Both the position numbers and the translations under genes were made by a program. Below the pieces are notes generated by a model. It searched no databases. It saw only the letters and a program-made list of their open reading frames with translations, and was not told the DNA's origin. From Comamonadaceae bacterium (lineage in GTDB: Bacteria; Pseudomonadota; Gammaproteobacteria; Burkholderiales; Burkholderiaceae_C): a stretch of 64,000 nucleotides of DNA. Location of the stretch: the NCBI GenBank assembly GCA_009996515.1, contig JAACZV010000002.1:1-64000 (forward strand), given 5' to 3'. This document shows, in pieces, positions 28,000 to 39,131 of the stretch (its first letter is position 1; each line of letters starts with the position of its first letter).

Positions 28000-28489
28000 C
28001 TCGCAAGTATTCCGAGAAGCCCGGGTCGGTGAACGCGGCGGGGGGCAGGCTGTCGCTCAACAGCGCGGTGTCCACCTCGGCGGCCGCGGCAATCTGCTCG
28101 TTCTCCTGGCCCTGCTGCATCAGCAGCAGGCCGGCCACCAGCAGCAGCATGGGCAGGGCAGAGATCAGCATGGCCCAGAGGCCGCGGCTGCCACCGGTGG
28201 TGCCGAAAGGCCCGCCGCCCAAGGCCAGGCTGGCGCCGTTCTGCACCACGACGGGGCTGGCGACCAGCTGGGGCCTGGCCTTCGCGGTGGCGCTGGCGGC
28301 GGCGCGCGCCTGGGCGGCGCGGGCAAGCGCCTGCTCGCGGGCGAAGCGCAGGCGTTCGGTCACATCGTGGGACAGCGCGTCGCTGCGCTCGGTCAGGCCG
28401 GCGGCGACACGCAGGCCGAAGCGCTTGATGCTGGCATCAAGGCGTGCGTCCAACTCGGCGGACCTGACAGAAAAATACGGCGACTTCAT
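27986..28489 (-). CDS. DUF3619 protein, probable anti-sigma-like membrane protein
   Basis: This 167-aa protein has a cytoplasmic N-terminal part (~115 aa, LDARLDASIKRFGLRVAAGL) and a single transmembrane helix near residues 118-137 (LWAMLISALPMLLLVAGLLL). A short acidic periplasmic tail follows. Topology and position right after an ECF sigma gene fit an anti-sigma factor, but the family function is not established. It overlaps the sigma gene by ATGA. Confidence 0.8.
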   Translation of the reverse strand: MKSPYFSVRSAELDARLDASIKRFGLRVAAGLTERSDALSHDVTERLRFAREQALARAAQARAAASATAKARPQLVASPVVVQNGASLALGGGPFGTTGGSRGLWAMLISALPMLLLVAGLLLMQQGQENEQIAAAAEVDTALLSDSLPPAAFTDPGFSEYLRDAEE

Positions 28490-29052
28490 AGCGTGATCCC
28501 CTTGGCCTTGAGCGCTTTCGCCAATGCATGCACCGCTCGGGAGCAATGCGTCTTGACGCTGCCCTCCGAGCAGCCCATCACGGAAGCGGTCTCGGCTACA
28601 TCCAGTTCCTCCCAGTAACGCAACAGGAAGGCTTCGCGTTGACGCGTCGGCAGTTGTTCGACCTCCACCTCGATGCGTTGCAAGATTTGCGCCCGGCTGA
28701 CCTCGTCGGCCGCGCTGGCGGCGCCCAGGGCGCCGTCCCGGGATTCCAGAATCTCCAGCAGGTCGAAATCGCCGTCGCCATCGCCGCCCTCGAAGTCCGA
28801 CAAATTGGTCATGACGGCGTTGCGCGTCTTCTGGCGACGGAAATGATCCATCGTCGCGTTCGATAGGATGCGCTGGAACAGCAGCGGAAGCTCGGCCGCT
28901 GGGCGGTCGAAGTAATTCTCGGCCAGCTTGATCATGGCATCCTGCACGATGTCCAGGGCGGCATCGTCGTCTCGAACCAGGTAGGCCGTGCGCTTGAAGG
29001 CGCGGCGGTCCACGGTGCGCAGGAATTCGTTGAGTTCTTTGTCTGTGGCCAA
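28486..29052 (-). CDS. rpoE: ECF sigma factor, RpoE type
   Basis: This 188-aa protein has region 2 (AALDIVQDAMIKLAENYFDRP, FRRQKTRNA) and region 4 (LPTRQREAFLLRYWEELDVAETASVMGCSEGSVKTHCSRA). It heads the operon rpoE-DUF3619-DUF3106-RDD-dgkA, a block seen in many Burkholderiales, and is divergent from ilvB. The linker between regions 2 and 4 is long and acidic (Asp/Gly-rich). Confidence 0.88.
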   Translation of the reverse strand: MATDKELNEFLRTVDRRAFKRTAYLVRDDDAALDIVQDAMIKLAENYFDRPAAELPLLFQRILSNATMDHFRRQKTRNAVMTNLSDFEGGDGDGDFDLLEILESRDGALGAASAADEVSRAQILQRIEVEVEQLPTRQREAFLLRYWEELDVAETASVMGCSEGSVKTHCSRAVHALAKALKAKGITL

Positions 29053-29283
29053 GGCTTGAGCAGCGGGTCCAGGCGGCAGCGCGGATTATGGCATTCGTCT
29101 GATACGAAGGCTCGGCCGATTTCCCTCGGCATAATGGCTGTTCGCACAAAGAGTCAAAGCTCTCACCGTGGCCGCCCGACCGGGGCCCCATCGGTAGATC
29201 GCGCAGGTTCCGAATCCGCCTCACGAGGGCGAGAAGAGGGGCACCAATGGTTTTTCGTTAGAGAAATTCACAGAGGTTCGAAA

Positions 29284-31071
29284 ATGGACATGTCTGCCGC
29301 GGAAACGAAGCGCGCGCCCCAGGCGCAGTCGCCTTCCTCCTCCCCTAATACCCCCGCCGCGGAGCTCAATGGCTCCGAGATCCTCGTTCGCTGCCTGCAG
29401 GCCGAAGGGGTGCGCCATCTCTGGGGTTACCCCGGTGGCGCGGTGCTCTACATCTACGACGCGCTGTACAAGCAGGACAGCATCCAGCATGTGCTGGTGC
29501 GCCACGAGCAGGCCGCCGTCCATGCCGCCGACGGCTTCGCCCGCGCGACCGGCGAGGTGGGCGTGGCGCTGGTCACGTCGGGCCCCGGCGTCACGAATGC
29601 CATCACCGGCATCGCGACGGCCTATATGGACTCGATCCCGATGGTCATCATCACGGGTCAGGTGCCGACGCCCGCGATCGGCCTGGACGCCTTCCAGGAA
29701 TGCGACACGGTGGGCATCACCCGTCCCATCGTCAAGCACAACTTCCTCGTCAAGGACGTGCGCGACCTGGCCGTCACGCTGAAGAAGGCCTTCCACATCG
29801 CCCGCACCGGCCGCCCCGGCCCGGTGGTGGTGGACATCCCCAAGGACGTGTCGCTGGCCAAGACCGCGTTCAGCTATCCGGAGCGCATCGAGATGCGCTC
29901 CTACAACCCGGTGCGCAAAGGCCACAGCGGCCAGATCCGCAAGGCCGTGCAGCTGCTGCTGCAGGCCAAGCGACCCTACATCTACACCGGCGGCGGCGTC
30001 ATCCTCGGCGAGGCCTCGGCGGAGCTGCGTCAGCTGGTGGATCTGCTGGGCTTCCCCTGCACCAACACGCTGATGGGCCTGGGCGCCATGCCCGGCACCG
30101 ACCCGCGCTTCCTGGGCATGCTGGGTATGCACGGCACCTACGAGGCCAACATGACCATGCAGCACTGCGACGTGCTGCTGGCCGTGGGGGCGCGCTTCGA
30201 CGACCGCGTCATCGGCAACCCCAAGCACTTCGGCTCGGTGGAGCGCAAGATCATCCATGTGGACATCGACCCCTCGTCGATCTCCAAGCGGGTGCGGGTG
30301 GACATTCCCATCGTCGGCGACGTCAAGGACGTGCTGCAGGAGCTGATCGCCCAGATCAAGGAGGCCCAGGCCAGGCCGGATGCGAACGCGATCAATGCCT
30401 GGTGGAGCCAGATCAACGACTGGCGCCGCCGCGACTGCCTGGTCTACAAGGACTCCAGCGAAGTCATCAAGCCGCAGATGGTCGTCGACACGCTGTGGAA
30501 GCTGACCCGCGATCGCGACACCTACATCACGTCGGACGTGGGCCAGCACCAGATGTGGGCCGCGCAGTACTACAAGTTCGACGAGCCGCGCCGCTGGATC
30601 AACTCCGGCGGCCTGGGCACCATGGGCGTGGGCCTGCCCTATGCGATGGGCATCAAGCTCGCGAAGCCGGAGTCGGACGTGTTCTGCATCACCGGCGAAG
30701 GCAGCATCCAGATGTGCATCCAGGAGCTGTCCACCTGCTTCCAGTACAAGACGCCGGTCAAGATCGTCTCGCTGAACAACCGCTACCTGGGCATGGTGCG
30801 GCAGTGGCAGCAGCTCGACTACGAGGGCCGCTACTCGCACAGCTACATGGACGCGCTGCCCAACTTCGTGAAGCTGGCCGAGGCCTATGGCCACGTCGGC
30901 ATCCTGGTCGAGAAGCCCGGTGACGTGGAAGGCGCGCTGAAGGAGGCGATGCGGCTCACGGACCGCACCGTGTTCCTGGACATCCGCACCGATCCGACCG
31001 AGAACGTCTGGCCCATGGTCAAGGCGGGCAAGGGCATCTCGGAAATGCTGCTGGGGTCGGAAGACCTGTGA
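29284..31071 (+). CDS. ilvB: Acetolactate synthase large subunit
   Basis: This ThDP-dependent enzyme of 595 aa is the first common step of Val/Leu/Ile synthesis. Motifs are the ThDP glutamate in VRHEQAAVHAADGFARATG, the FAD-domain GARFDDR and the ThDP/Mg motif GEGSIQM...NNRYLGM. The N-terminal ~30 residues are a Ser/Pro/Ala-rich leader. I chose the ATG at 29284, which follows an AGAGGTTCG ribosome-site region. The 231-bp gap to rpoE is not coding; a CATAAT at ~29130 could be a -10 box but no regulatory peptide like that of leuA is seen. Confidence 0.95.
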   Translation: MDMSAAETKRAPQAQSPSSSPNTPAAELNGSEILVRCLQAEGVRHLWGYPGGAVLYIYDALYKQDSIQHVLVRHEQAAVHAADGFARATGEVGVALVTSGPGVTNAITGIATAYMDSIPMVIITGQVPTPAIGLDAFQECDTVGITRPIVKHNFLVKDVRDLAVTLKKAFHIARTGRPGPVVVDIPKDVSLAKTAFSYPERIEMRSYNPVRKGHSGQIRKAVQLLLQAKRPYIYTGGGVILGEASAELRQLVDLLGFPCTNTLMGLGAMPGTDPRFLGMLGMHGTYEANMTMQHCDVLLAVGARFDDRVIGNPKHFGSVERKIIHVDIDPSSISKRVRVDIPIVGDVKDVLQELIAQIKEAQARPDANAINAWWSQINDWRRRDCLVYKDSSEVIKPQMVVDTLWKLTRDRDTYITSDVGQHQMWAAQYYKFDEPRRWINSGGLGTMGVGLPYAMGIKLAKPESDVFCITGEGSIQMCIQELSTCFQYKTPVKIVSLNNRYLGMVRQWQQLDYEGRYSHSYMDALPNFVKLAEAYGHVGILVEKPGDVEGALKEAMRLTDRTVFLDIRTDPTENVWPMVKAGKGISEMLLGSEDL

Positions 31072-32794
<1,723 letters not shown>

Positions 32795-32818
32795 TCAAGC
32801 GCCTGGCGCAGCGATCCT

Positions 32819-32856
32819 GAGAAGGCCGGTGCCGCGAGGAGCCGGCCTTTTCTCAT
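32819..32856 (+). terminator. Rho-independent terminator after ilvC
   Basis: GAGAAGGCCGG (32819-32829) pairs with CCGGCCTTTTCTC (32842-32854). The U-run is part of the right arm. The gene on the other strand ends at 32857, so it serves both. Confidence 0.85.
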
Positions 32857-33342
32857 TCAGACGTCGGCGCGTATGAAGCGCATGCGCCAGTTGGTTTCCC
32901 AGCTGTCACCGCCGTCGGCCGAGAAGGCCTGCTCCCAGCGCGGCTGCCCACCGTCGGCCACGTGCCAGGTGAAGCGCACGCGGATGGGCCGGCCGTCGAG
33001 TTCATCGTCGGCGTAGAAAAGGCCCACGCCTTCGGTGAAGCGGCCGCGCACCGGCACGTCCAGCTGATGCGGCGCGCGCCCGTCCAGCCACCAGATGGCC
33101 CATTCGCCGCGCTCCGGGTCGAACGACCTCAGCGCCGCGGCGCGGTAGGGGCCGGCGGGCAACTGCAGCAGGTTGTCCTCGACGTTGCCCCAGCCGCCCA
33201 GGATCTTGTGCGTCGTGCTGCGGCCGTCGAAGCGCGTCCAGCTCGTGCAGCCGCTCAGGCGCGCGTCGAGCCGCTCGTGCTGCACCCGCCAGTCGCCGAT
33301 GATGAAGTCGAAGTCGGTGGGCGCGGAGTCGTTGCGGGTCAT
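32857..33342 (-). CDS. DUF1579-like hypothetical protein
   Basis: This 161-aa protein opens DFDFIIGDWRVQHERL and carries WTRFDGRS, DPERGEWAIWWLDGR and a terminal WETNWRMRFIR. The pattern of an IGxW start and alternating beta-strands matches the DUF1579/lipocalin-like proteins. There is no signal peptide. It is transcribed convergently with ilvC and divergently from pssA. Confidence 0.7.
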   Translation of the reverse strand: MTRNDSAPTDFDFIIGDWRVQHERLDARLSGCTSWTRFDGRSTTHKILGGWGNVEDNLLQLPAGPYRAAALRSFDPERGEWAIWWLDGRAPHQLDVPVRGRFTEGVGLFYADDELDGRPIRVRFTWHVADGGQPRWEQAFSADGGDSWETNWRMRFIRADV

Positions 33343-33431
33343 GGTCTTGGGCCTGGTGTTGGGGGCGGTGGAATGCTAGACAGGAGCCGGGCAGGGCTTG
33401 TCAGCAGGGTGGCTGCGCTATCCTGCGGCCC

Positions 33432-34256
33432 ATGACCCCTGATCCCTCCGAGGACGACGAGCCCAGCCTCGCCGTCCGCCCCCGCCGCAAGGGCATTTAC
33501 GCGCTGCCCAATGCCATCACGCTGGGCGCGCTCTTCAGCGCCTTCTACGCCATCGTCATGGCCATGAACGGCCGCTTCGAGGTGGCCTGCGTGGCCATCT
33601 TTGCCGCGGCCATCCTGGACAGCCTGGACGGCCGCGTCGCGCGCATGACCAACACCCAGTCCGCCTTCGGCGAGCAGATGGACAGCCTGTCCGACATGGT
33701 GGCCTTCGGCGCCGCGCCGGCGCTGATCGTCTACATGTGGGCGCTGAAGGACATGGGCAAGCCGGGCTGGATCCCGGCCTTCGTCTACATCGCCGGCGCC
33801 GCGCTGCGCCTGGCGCGCTTCAACGTCAACATCGGCGTCGTCGACAAGCGCTTCTTCCAGGGCCTGCCCAGCCCGGCAGCGGCGGCGCTGGTCATCGGCT
33901 TCATCTGGGCCGTCGTGGACCAGGCCAGCTACACCGGCGTGCAGCCCGGCAGCTGGGTGGCCTGGGCGGCCTATGGCGTGACGCTGTTCGCCGGCCTTTC
34001 GATGGTGACGAATGCTCCGTTCTACAGCTTCAAAGTCTTCGACAGAAGGCGCTCCGTGCCCTTCGTCGTGCTGGTCGTCATCATGCTGGGCATAGGCCTG
34101 GCGGCGCTGGACCCATCGCGCGTTCTCTTCGGTGCCTTCTGCGTTTACGGCCTGTCGGGCTATGTCATCTATGCCTGGCGCAAGGCCAAGGGCAAGCCGG
34201 TTTCCGTGATCTCCACCAGCACCGACGAGCCCGACGAGCGCGGCTTGCATCAATAG
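33432..34256 (+). CDS. pssA: CDP-diacylglycerol-serine O-phosphatidyltransferase
   Basis: This membrane enzyme of 274 aa makes phosphatidylserine from CDP-DAG and serine. The CDP-alcohol phosphotransferase motif is complete: DSLDGRVAR, then GEQMDSLSD (D-G-x2-A-R-x8-G-x3-D-x3-D). Seven to eight membrane segments follow. Its position between ilvC and leuA is conserved in Burkholderiales, and 205 bp of leader sequence for leuA follows. Confidence 0.93.
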   Translation: MTPDPSEDDEPSLAVRPRRKGIYALPNAITLGALFSAFYAIVMAMNGRFEVACVAIFAAAILDSLDGRVARMTNTQSAFGEQMDSLSDMVAFGAAPALIVYMWALKDMGKPGWIPAFVYIAGAALRLARFNVNIGVVDKRFFQGLPSPAAAALVIGFIWAVVDQASYTGVQPGSWVAWAAYGVTLFAGLSMVTNAPFYSFKVFDRRRSVPFVVLVVIMLGIGLAALDPSRVLFGAFCVYGLSGYVIYAWRKAKGKPVSVISTSTDEPDERGLHQ

Positions 34257-34280
34257 GCTTTCGTGCTAGATTCCTGACCC

Positions 34281-34340
34281 ATGAGCCGCGCCACGCGAAT
34301 TAGCCTGCTACTAGCCCTAGAGGAACCACGGGTTCGCTAG
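34281..34340 (+). CDS. leuL: Leucine leader peptide of the leuA attenuator
   Basis: This 19-codon frame (MSRATRISLLLALEEPRVR) starts at ATG 34281 and stops at TAG 34338. Four of five consecutive codons are Leu: CTG CTA CTA GCC CTA. CTA is a very rare leucine codon in such GC-rich DNA, so ribosome stalling here would report low Leu-tRNA. A U-rich terminator follows 41 nt after the stop and leuA after that. This is the layout of a classical transcription attenuator. Confidence 0.8.
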   Translation: MSRATRISLLLALEEPRVR

Positions 34341-34380
34341 TCAGCCGCGCCTATACGCTACATAAGCCCACACTGACACC

Positions 34381-34420
34381 AACGGCCCGTTTGCAACCGC
34401 AGCGGGCCGTTCTTGTTTTT
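34381..34420 (+). terminator. Attenuator (rho-independent) before leuA
   Basis: AACGGCCCG (34381-34389) pairs with CGGGCCGTT (34403-34411), followed by TTCTTGTTTTT. It lies between the leucine leader peptide and leuA, so it should stop transcription when leucine is plentiful. It also sits far enough from pssA to act as its terminator. Confidence 0.85.
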
Positions 34421-34461
34421 CGATGCTGCGGGTTGCGCCCACCCCCTCGGATGGACCCACC

Positions 34462-36171
34462 ATGATGTTGAAGCAACCGCAGCTCAAGTACCGCCAATTC
34501 CCGCGCGTGGCGCCCGCCGCACTGCCGGACCGCACCTGGCCCGACGCCGTGCTGACCCGCGCACCGATCTGGCTGAGCACGGACCTGCGCGACGGCAACC
34601 AGGCCCTCATCGAACCCATGGACGTGCCGCGCAAGCTGCGCATGTTCCAGCAGCTCGTGAAGATCGGCTTCAAGGAGATCGAGGTCGGCTTCCCGTCGGC
34701 GTCGCAGACCGAGTTCGACTTCATCCGTCTGCTGATCGAGGGCGGTCACATCCCCGACGATGTCAGCATCCAGGTGCTGACGCAGGCGCGCTCCCACCTC
34801 ATCGAGCGCACCTTCGAGGCGCTGGACGGCGCCAGGCGCGTCATCGTGCACGTCTACAACGCCGTGGCGCCCATCATGCGCCGCGTCGTGCTGGGGCAGG
34901 ACGAGGACGGCATCGTGGATCTGGCCGCCTCGCATGCCCGCCAGATCAAGGACCTCGCCGCGGCGCGGCCGGGCACGGACTGGCGCTTCGAGTATTCGCC
35001 CGAGATGTTCTCCGGCACCGAGCTGGCCTTCAGCAAGCGGGTGGTGGACGCGGTGACGGCCGTGTGGGAGCCCAGCCCCGAGCGCAAGTGCATCATCAAC
35101 CTGCCGTCCACGGTGGAGCACAGCACGCCCAACATCTTCGCGGACATGATCGAGTGGATGCACCGCAACCTGGCGCGCCGCGACAGCATCGTGCTGTCGG
35201 TCCATCCGCACAACGACCGCGGCACCGGCACGGCGGCCGGCGAGCTGGCGCTGATGGCCGGCGCCGACCGCATCGAGGGCTGCCTGTTCGGCAACGGCGA
35301 GCGCACCGGCAACGTGGACCTCGTCAACATCGCCCTCAACCTCTACACCCAAGGGGTGGACCCGCAGCTGGACTTCTCGGACATCGACGAGGTGCGCCGC
35401 TGCGTGGAGCATTGCACACAGATCCCCGTGCATCCGCGCCACCCCTATGTGGGCGATCTCGTCTACACGTCCTTCTCCGGCTCCCACCAGGACGCCATCA
35501 AGAAGGCCTTCGCGGCCCGCCAGGAGGGGGAGATTTGGGACATGCCCTACCTCCCCATCGACCCCAAGGATCTGGGCCGCAGCTATGACGCCGTCATCCG
35601 CGTGAACAGCCAGTCGGGCAAGGGTGGCATCGCCTATCTGCTGGAGACCGAGTACGGCCTGGAGCTGCCGCGCCGGCTGCAGATCGAGTTCAGCCAGGTG
35701 GTGCAGCGCGTCATGGACGACGCCGGCAAGGAGCTGACGGCCGCCGACATCTATGCCATCTTCGAGCGCGAATACGGCATCGGCGATGCCGGCGCCGCCG
35801 TCGTGCAGCCGCAGATGACCGAGCTGGCGGGCGGTGCGATGCGGCTGTCCACCGAGGTCGTGCTGGGCGGCTGGATGGGCCATGTGCAGGGCGAGGGCAA
35901 CGGGCCCATCGACGCCTTCGTCAACGCGCTGTCGACCCGCCTGGGCCAGCCGGTGCGCGTGCTGGACTACCACGAGCACGCCATCGGCAGCGGCGCCGAT
36001 GCCCGCGCCGTGGCCTATCTGGAGCTGCGCATCGGCGACGTGACCCGCTACGGCGTGGGCATGGATGGCAGCATCGTGCGAGCATCCATGCAGGCCATCC
36101 TGTCCGGCCTGTCGCGGGCGCCAGTGGCGCTGCCCCCGATTCAGTCTCTTCAAGAGGAAAACCTGCGATGA
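34462..36171 (+). CDS. leuA: 2-isopropylmalate synthase, long (type 2) form
   Basis: This 569-aa enzyme condenses acetyl-CoA with 2-oxoisovalerate, the first step of leucine synthesis. The TIM-barrel opens with [17 protein letters not shown]. The metal-binding HPHNDRGTG and [16 protein letters not shown] follow, and a C-terminal LeuA allosteric domain begins near residue 430. The length and LRDGNQAL motif mark the long actinobacterial/E. coli-unlike form. ATG 34462 ([11 protein letters not shown]) is the family start. It overlaps the next gene by ATGA. Confidence 0.93.
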   Translation: MMLKQPQLKYRQFPRVAPAALPDRTWPDAVLTRAPIWLSTDLRDGNQALIEPMDVPRKLRMFQQLVKIGFKEIEVGFPSASQTEFDFIRLLIEGGHIPDDVSIQVLTQARSHLIERTFEALDGARRVIVHVYNAVAPIMRRVVLGQDEDGIVDLAASHARQIKDLAAARPGTDWRFEYSPEMFSGTELAFSKRVVDAVTAVWEPSPERKCIINLPSTVEHSTPNIFADMIEWMHRNLARRDSIVLSVHPHNDRGTGTAAGELALMAGADRIEGCLFGNGERTGNVDLVNIALNLYTQGVDPQLDFSDIDEVRRCVEHCTQIPVHPRHPYVGDLVYTSFSGSHQDAIKKAFAARQEGEIWDMPYLPIDPKDLGRSYDAVIRVNSQSGKGGIAYLLETEYGLELPRRLQIEFSQVVQRVMDDAGKELTAADIYAIFEREYGIGDAGAAVVQPQMTELAGGAMRLSTEVVLGGWMGHVQGEGNGPIDAFVNALSTRLGQPVRVLDYHEHAIGSGADARAVAYLELRIGDVTRYGVGMDGSIVRASMQAILSGLSRAPVALPPIQSLQEENLR

Positions 36172-37709
36172 CCGACAAGCTCATCATCTTCGACACCACG
36201 CTGCGCGACGGCGAACAATCGCCCGGCGCGTCCATGACGCGCGAAGAGAAGCTGCGCATCGCGCGCCAGCTCGAACGCATGAAGGTGGACGTCATCGAGG
36301 CCGGTTTCGCGGCCTCCAGCAACGGCGATTTCGAGGCCGTCCGGTCGATTGCCGCGGCGGTCAAGGACAGCACCGTCTGCTCGCTGGCTCGCGCCAACGA
36401 CCGCGACATCTCGCGCGCCGCCGAGGCGCTGGCCGGTGCGAACCGCGCGCGCATCCACACCTTCATCGCCACCAGCGAGCTCCACATGGAGAAGAAGCTG
36501 CGCATGACGCGCGAGCAGGTGCTGGAGCAGGCCCGGCTCGCGGTGCGCTTCGCGCGCAATCTGTGCGGTGACATCGAGTTCTCGCCCGAGGACGGCTACC
36601 GCTCCGACATCGACTTCCTGGCCCGCGTCTGCGAGGCCGTCATCCGCGAGGGCGCCGGGACCATCAACATCCCCGACACGGTGGGCTATGCCATCCCCGA
36701 GCTGTACGGCGACTTCATCCGCCGGCTGCGCGAGAAAGTGCCCAACAGCGACCAGGCGATCTGGAGCGTGCACTGCCACAACGACCTGGGCATGGCGGTG
36801 GCCAACTCGCTGGCCGGCGTGAAGATGGGCGGCGCGCGACAGGTCGAATGCACCATCAACGGCTTGGGCGAGCGGGCGGGCAACTGCTCGCTGGAGGAGG
36901 TCGTCATGGCCGTCAAGACGCGGCGCGACTACTTCGGCCTGGACGTGGGCATCGACACCTCGCAGATCGTGCCGGCCTCCAAGCTGGTGTCGCAGACCAC
37001 CGGCTTCGTCGTGCAGCCCAACAAGGCCGTGGTCGGCGCCAACGCCTTCGCCCATGCCTCGGGCATCCACCAGGACGGCGTGCTGAAGGCGCGCGACACC
37101 TACGAGATCATGCGTGCCGAGGACGTGGGCTGGGCCGCCAACAAGATCGTGCTGGGCAAGCTGTCGGGCCGCAACGCCTTCAAGCAGCGCCTGCAGGAGC
37201 TGGGCATACAGCTGGAGAGCGAGGCCGAGGTCAACGCGGCCTTCCAGCGCTTCAAGGACCTGGCCGACCGCAAGAACGAGATCTTCGACGAGGACATCGT
37301 CGCCCTCGTGATGGACGAGTCCGTCGTCAACGATGCCGAGCATTACCGGCTGCTGTCGCTGGCCCAGCGCAGCGAGACCGGCGAGCGGCCGCATGCGGCC
37401 ATCGTGTTCGCCGTGGGCCAGCAGGAGCATCGCGCCGAGAGCGACGGCAACGGGCCGGTGGACGCCACGCTGCAGGCCATCGAGTCCATCGTGCAGTCCG
37501 GTGCCGAGATGCTGATGTATTCCGTCAACGCCATCACCGGCGGCAGCACCGAGTCCCAGGGCGAGGTGACGGTGCGGCTGCAGCATGCCGGCCGCGTCGT
37601 CAACGGCGTGGGGGCCGACCCGGACATCGTGGTGGCCTCGGCCAAGGCCTATCTCAGCGCGCTGAACAAGCTGCAGAGCAAGACGGAGCGGGTGGCCGCG
37701 CAGGGCTAG
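36168..37709 (+). CDS. leuA: 2-isopropylmalate synthase, short (type 1) form
   Basis: This 513-aa enzyme is of the E. coli LeuA type: [17 protein letters not shown] at the N-terminus, [18 protein letters not shown] and [20 protein letters not shown] for metal and substrate binding, and a C-terminal allosteric domain (from ~ residue 395). It is not a close duplicate of the gene before it: motifs differ (LRDGEQSP against LRDGNQAL). Translation is coupled to the long form through a 4-bp overlap. Both would be governed by the leucine attenuator. A citramalate-type role for one of them is possible. Confidence 0.93.
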   Translation: MTDKLIIFDTTLRDGEQSPGASMTREEKLRIARQLERMKVDVIEAGFAASSNGDFEAVRSIAAAVKDSTVCSLARANDRDISRAAEALAGANRARIHTFIATSELHMEKKLRMTREQVLEQARLAVRFARNLCGDIEFSPEDGYRSDIDFLARVCEAVIREGAGTINIPDTVGYAIPELYGDFIRRLREKVPNSDQAIWSVHCHNDLGMAVANSLAGVKMGGARQVECTINGLGERAGNCSLEEVVMAVKTRRDYFGLDVGIDTSQIVPASKLVSQTTGFVVQPNKAVVGANAFAHASGIHQDGVLKARDTYEIMRAEDVGWAANKIVLGKLSGRNAFKQRLQELGIQLESEAEVNAAFQRFKDLADRKNEIFDEDIVALVMDESVVNDAEHYRLLSLAQRSETGERPHAAIVFAVGQQEHRAESDGNGPVDATLQAIESIVQSGAEMLMYSVNAITGGSTESQGEVTVRLQHAGRVVNGVGADPDIVVASAKAYLSALNKLQSKTERVAAQG

Positions 37710-38077
37710 GGCGGCCACGGCGGCGACCCAGGTTTCCGGCCGGATGAGAAATCTGGCGCGGAAAGCCCCCGTTGCTCCGGTGCGGCAACCCCCGTTGCAG
37801 CCTCAGAATCACCGTCCATGGAGCTCCGTCCGCCCAGGGCGGAGTGGCCTGGCGGCAATTCTTGGCATCCGGGGCCGACCCGATGGCCTTGGGCTGTCAG
37901 CCAAGGCCTACTTCCATGCGTTGGGATCGCGCTGCAAGGCCTTGCCGCCGGTGGCGAACCTGGAGTGCCCGGCCCGCTGAACAGGACCGGAATTCACTTG
38001 AGGTATCTCTCTTAAGTTCTTATCTTGTCAGCAGTTTTAGCTTCATTTACACTGCCGGCCAGCCGTTGGGGACTCCG
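37710..38077. other. Non-coding spacer upstream of the endopeptidase gene
   Basis: No gene is supported here. Visible features are a direct repeat CCCCCGTTGC (near 37767 and 37788), a hairpin GGCCTTGG/CCAAGGCC (37885-37908) and, from 37985 on, an AT-richer stretch with a good promoter (listed separately). Confidence 0.5.
38025..38053 (+). promoter_or_regulatory. Sigma-70-type promoter of the endopeptidase gene
   Basis: TTGTCA (38025-38030, five of six consensus bases) and TACACT (38048-38053, four of six) are spaced by 17 nt in an AT-rich island. Transcription would start near 38060, about 18 nt before the TTG start codon. Confidence 0.6.
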
Positions 38078-39046
38078 TTGAAGACTTTTGCCGCCGCCTT
38101 TCTAAGCCTTGCCCTGCTGTCCTCGGGTGTTGCCGAGGCTGCTGCTGCCAGCAAATCCAAGACCAAGGCCACGCCGACGCAGACCCGCAAGGCCAAGTCC
38201 GTCGTCGTGCGCAAGGCCGCGCCCGTGGTGGCCGCAGTGCCTACCTTCGGCCAAGTGGCCGGTCTGCATGACGTGGACGATCCGCTGTCGCTGAAGTCCA
38301 GCGTGGCCTACGTGCTGGACCAGGACACCAACGAGGTGCTGTTCTCCAAGAACCCCCAGGCCGTGCTGCCCATCGCGTCCATCACCAAGCTGATGACGGC
38401 GCTGGTGGTCGTGGAGGCGGGCCTGTCGCTGGACGAGAAGATCACGGTCACCACCGAAGATATCGACACCGAGAAGAACACCCGTTCGCGCCTGGCCGTC
38501 GGCACCACGCTGACGCGCGGCGACATGCTGCATCTGGCCCTGATGGCCAGCGAGAACCGCGCCGCCCACGCGCTGGGCCGCAACTATCCGGGCGGTTTGC
38601 AGGCCTTCGTCGCTGCCATGAACGCCAAGGCCCAGAGCCTGGGCATGGCCGACACGCACTACGTCGAGCCCACCGGCCTGTCCAGCCGCAACCAGAGCAG
38701 CGCGGCCGACCTGGCCAAGCTCGTCAACACCACCAGCCAGGTGCCGCTGCTGCGCGACCTGTCCACGTCGCGCGAAGCCCGCGTGGCGCTGGGCAAGCGC
38801 CTGGTGCAGTTCCGCTCCACCAACGGCCTGCTGTCCAACCCGCTGTGGGACATCGGCCTGCAGAAGACCGGCTTCATCAATGAGGCCGGCAAATGCCTGG
38901 TCATGCAGGCCAGCATGGCCGGCCGCAAGCTCATCATGGTGTTCCTGGATTCCAGCGGCAAGGCCTCGCGGATCGCCGACGCCGAGCGCATGCGCAAATG
39001 GCTGGCCAGCCAGGGCGACGGCGCGACGGTGTCCACCAAGCTCTGA
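38078..39046 (+). CDS. pbpG: D-alanyl-D-alanine endopeptidase, PBP7 type
   Basis: This periplasmic serine peptidase of 322 aa cleaves peptidoglycan cross-links. The start is TTG at 38078, giving a signal peptide (KTFAAAFLSLALLSSGVAEA). A Lys/Ala-rich linker follows. The catalytic motifs are SITK (SxxK), SEN (SxN) and KTG (in QKTGFINEAGKC). It lacks the C-terminal membrane anchor of PBP5-type enzymes, so it is PBP7-like. A sigma-70-like promoter lies just upstream and a strong terminator downstream. Confidence 0.9.
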   Translation: MKTFAAAFLSLALLSSGVAEAAAASKSKTKATPTQTRKAKSVVVRKAAPVVAAVPTFGQVAGLHDVDDPLSLKSSVAYVLDQDTNEVLFSKNPQAVLPIASITKLMTALVVVEAGLSLDEKITVTTEDIDTEKNTRSRLAVGTTLTRGDMLHLALMASENRAAHALGRNYPGGLQAFVAAMNAKAQSLGMADTHYVEPTGLSSRNQSSAADLAKLVNTTSQVPLLRDLSTSREARVALGKRLVQFRSTNGLLSNPLWDIGLQKTGFINEAGKCLVMQASMAGRKLIMVFLDSSGKASRIADAERMRKWLASQGDGATVSTKL

Positions 39047-39067
39047 GAGCTGATCCGTCCCTGAAAG

Positions 39068-39093
39068 CGGCGCCTCACGGCGCCGTTTTTGTT
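39068..39093 (+). terminator. Rho-independent terminator after pbpG
   Basis: CGGCGCC-TCAC-GGCGCCG (39068-39085) is followed by TTTTTGTTT. It is a canonical terminator for the plus strand. Confidence 0.9.
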
Positions 39094-39131
39094 TGTGGAT
39101 CGCGGGGCGAGCTGGGCGAGGGGCCCCTGTT

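Noticed and set aside
29056-29283. N-terminal extension of ilvB upstream of 29284
   Set aside because: The extension is Ser/Arg-rich, unlike the family, and ATG 29284 has a good ribosome-site context. I also looked for a Val/Leu/Ile-rich leader peptide here and found none.
33339-34253. Minus-strand frame opposite pssA
   Set aside because: pssA carries the complete CDP-alcohol phosphotransferase motif; the opposite frame is His/Gly/Asp-rich noise.
37772-38077. Extension of the endopeptidase upstream of TTG 38078
   Set aside because: It would bury the signal peptide inside the protein and the promoter inside the coding region.
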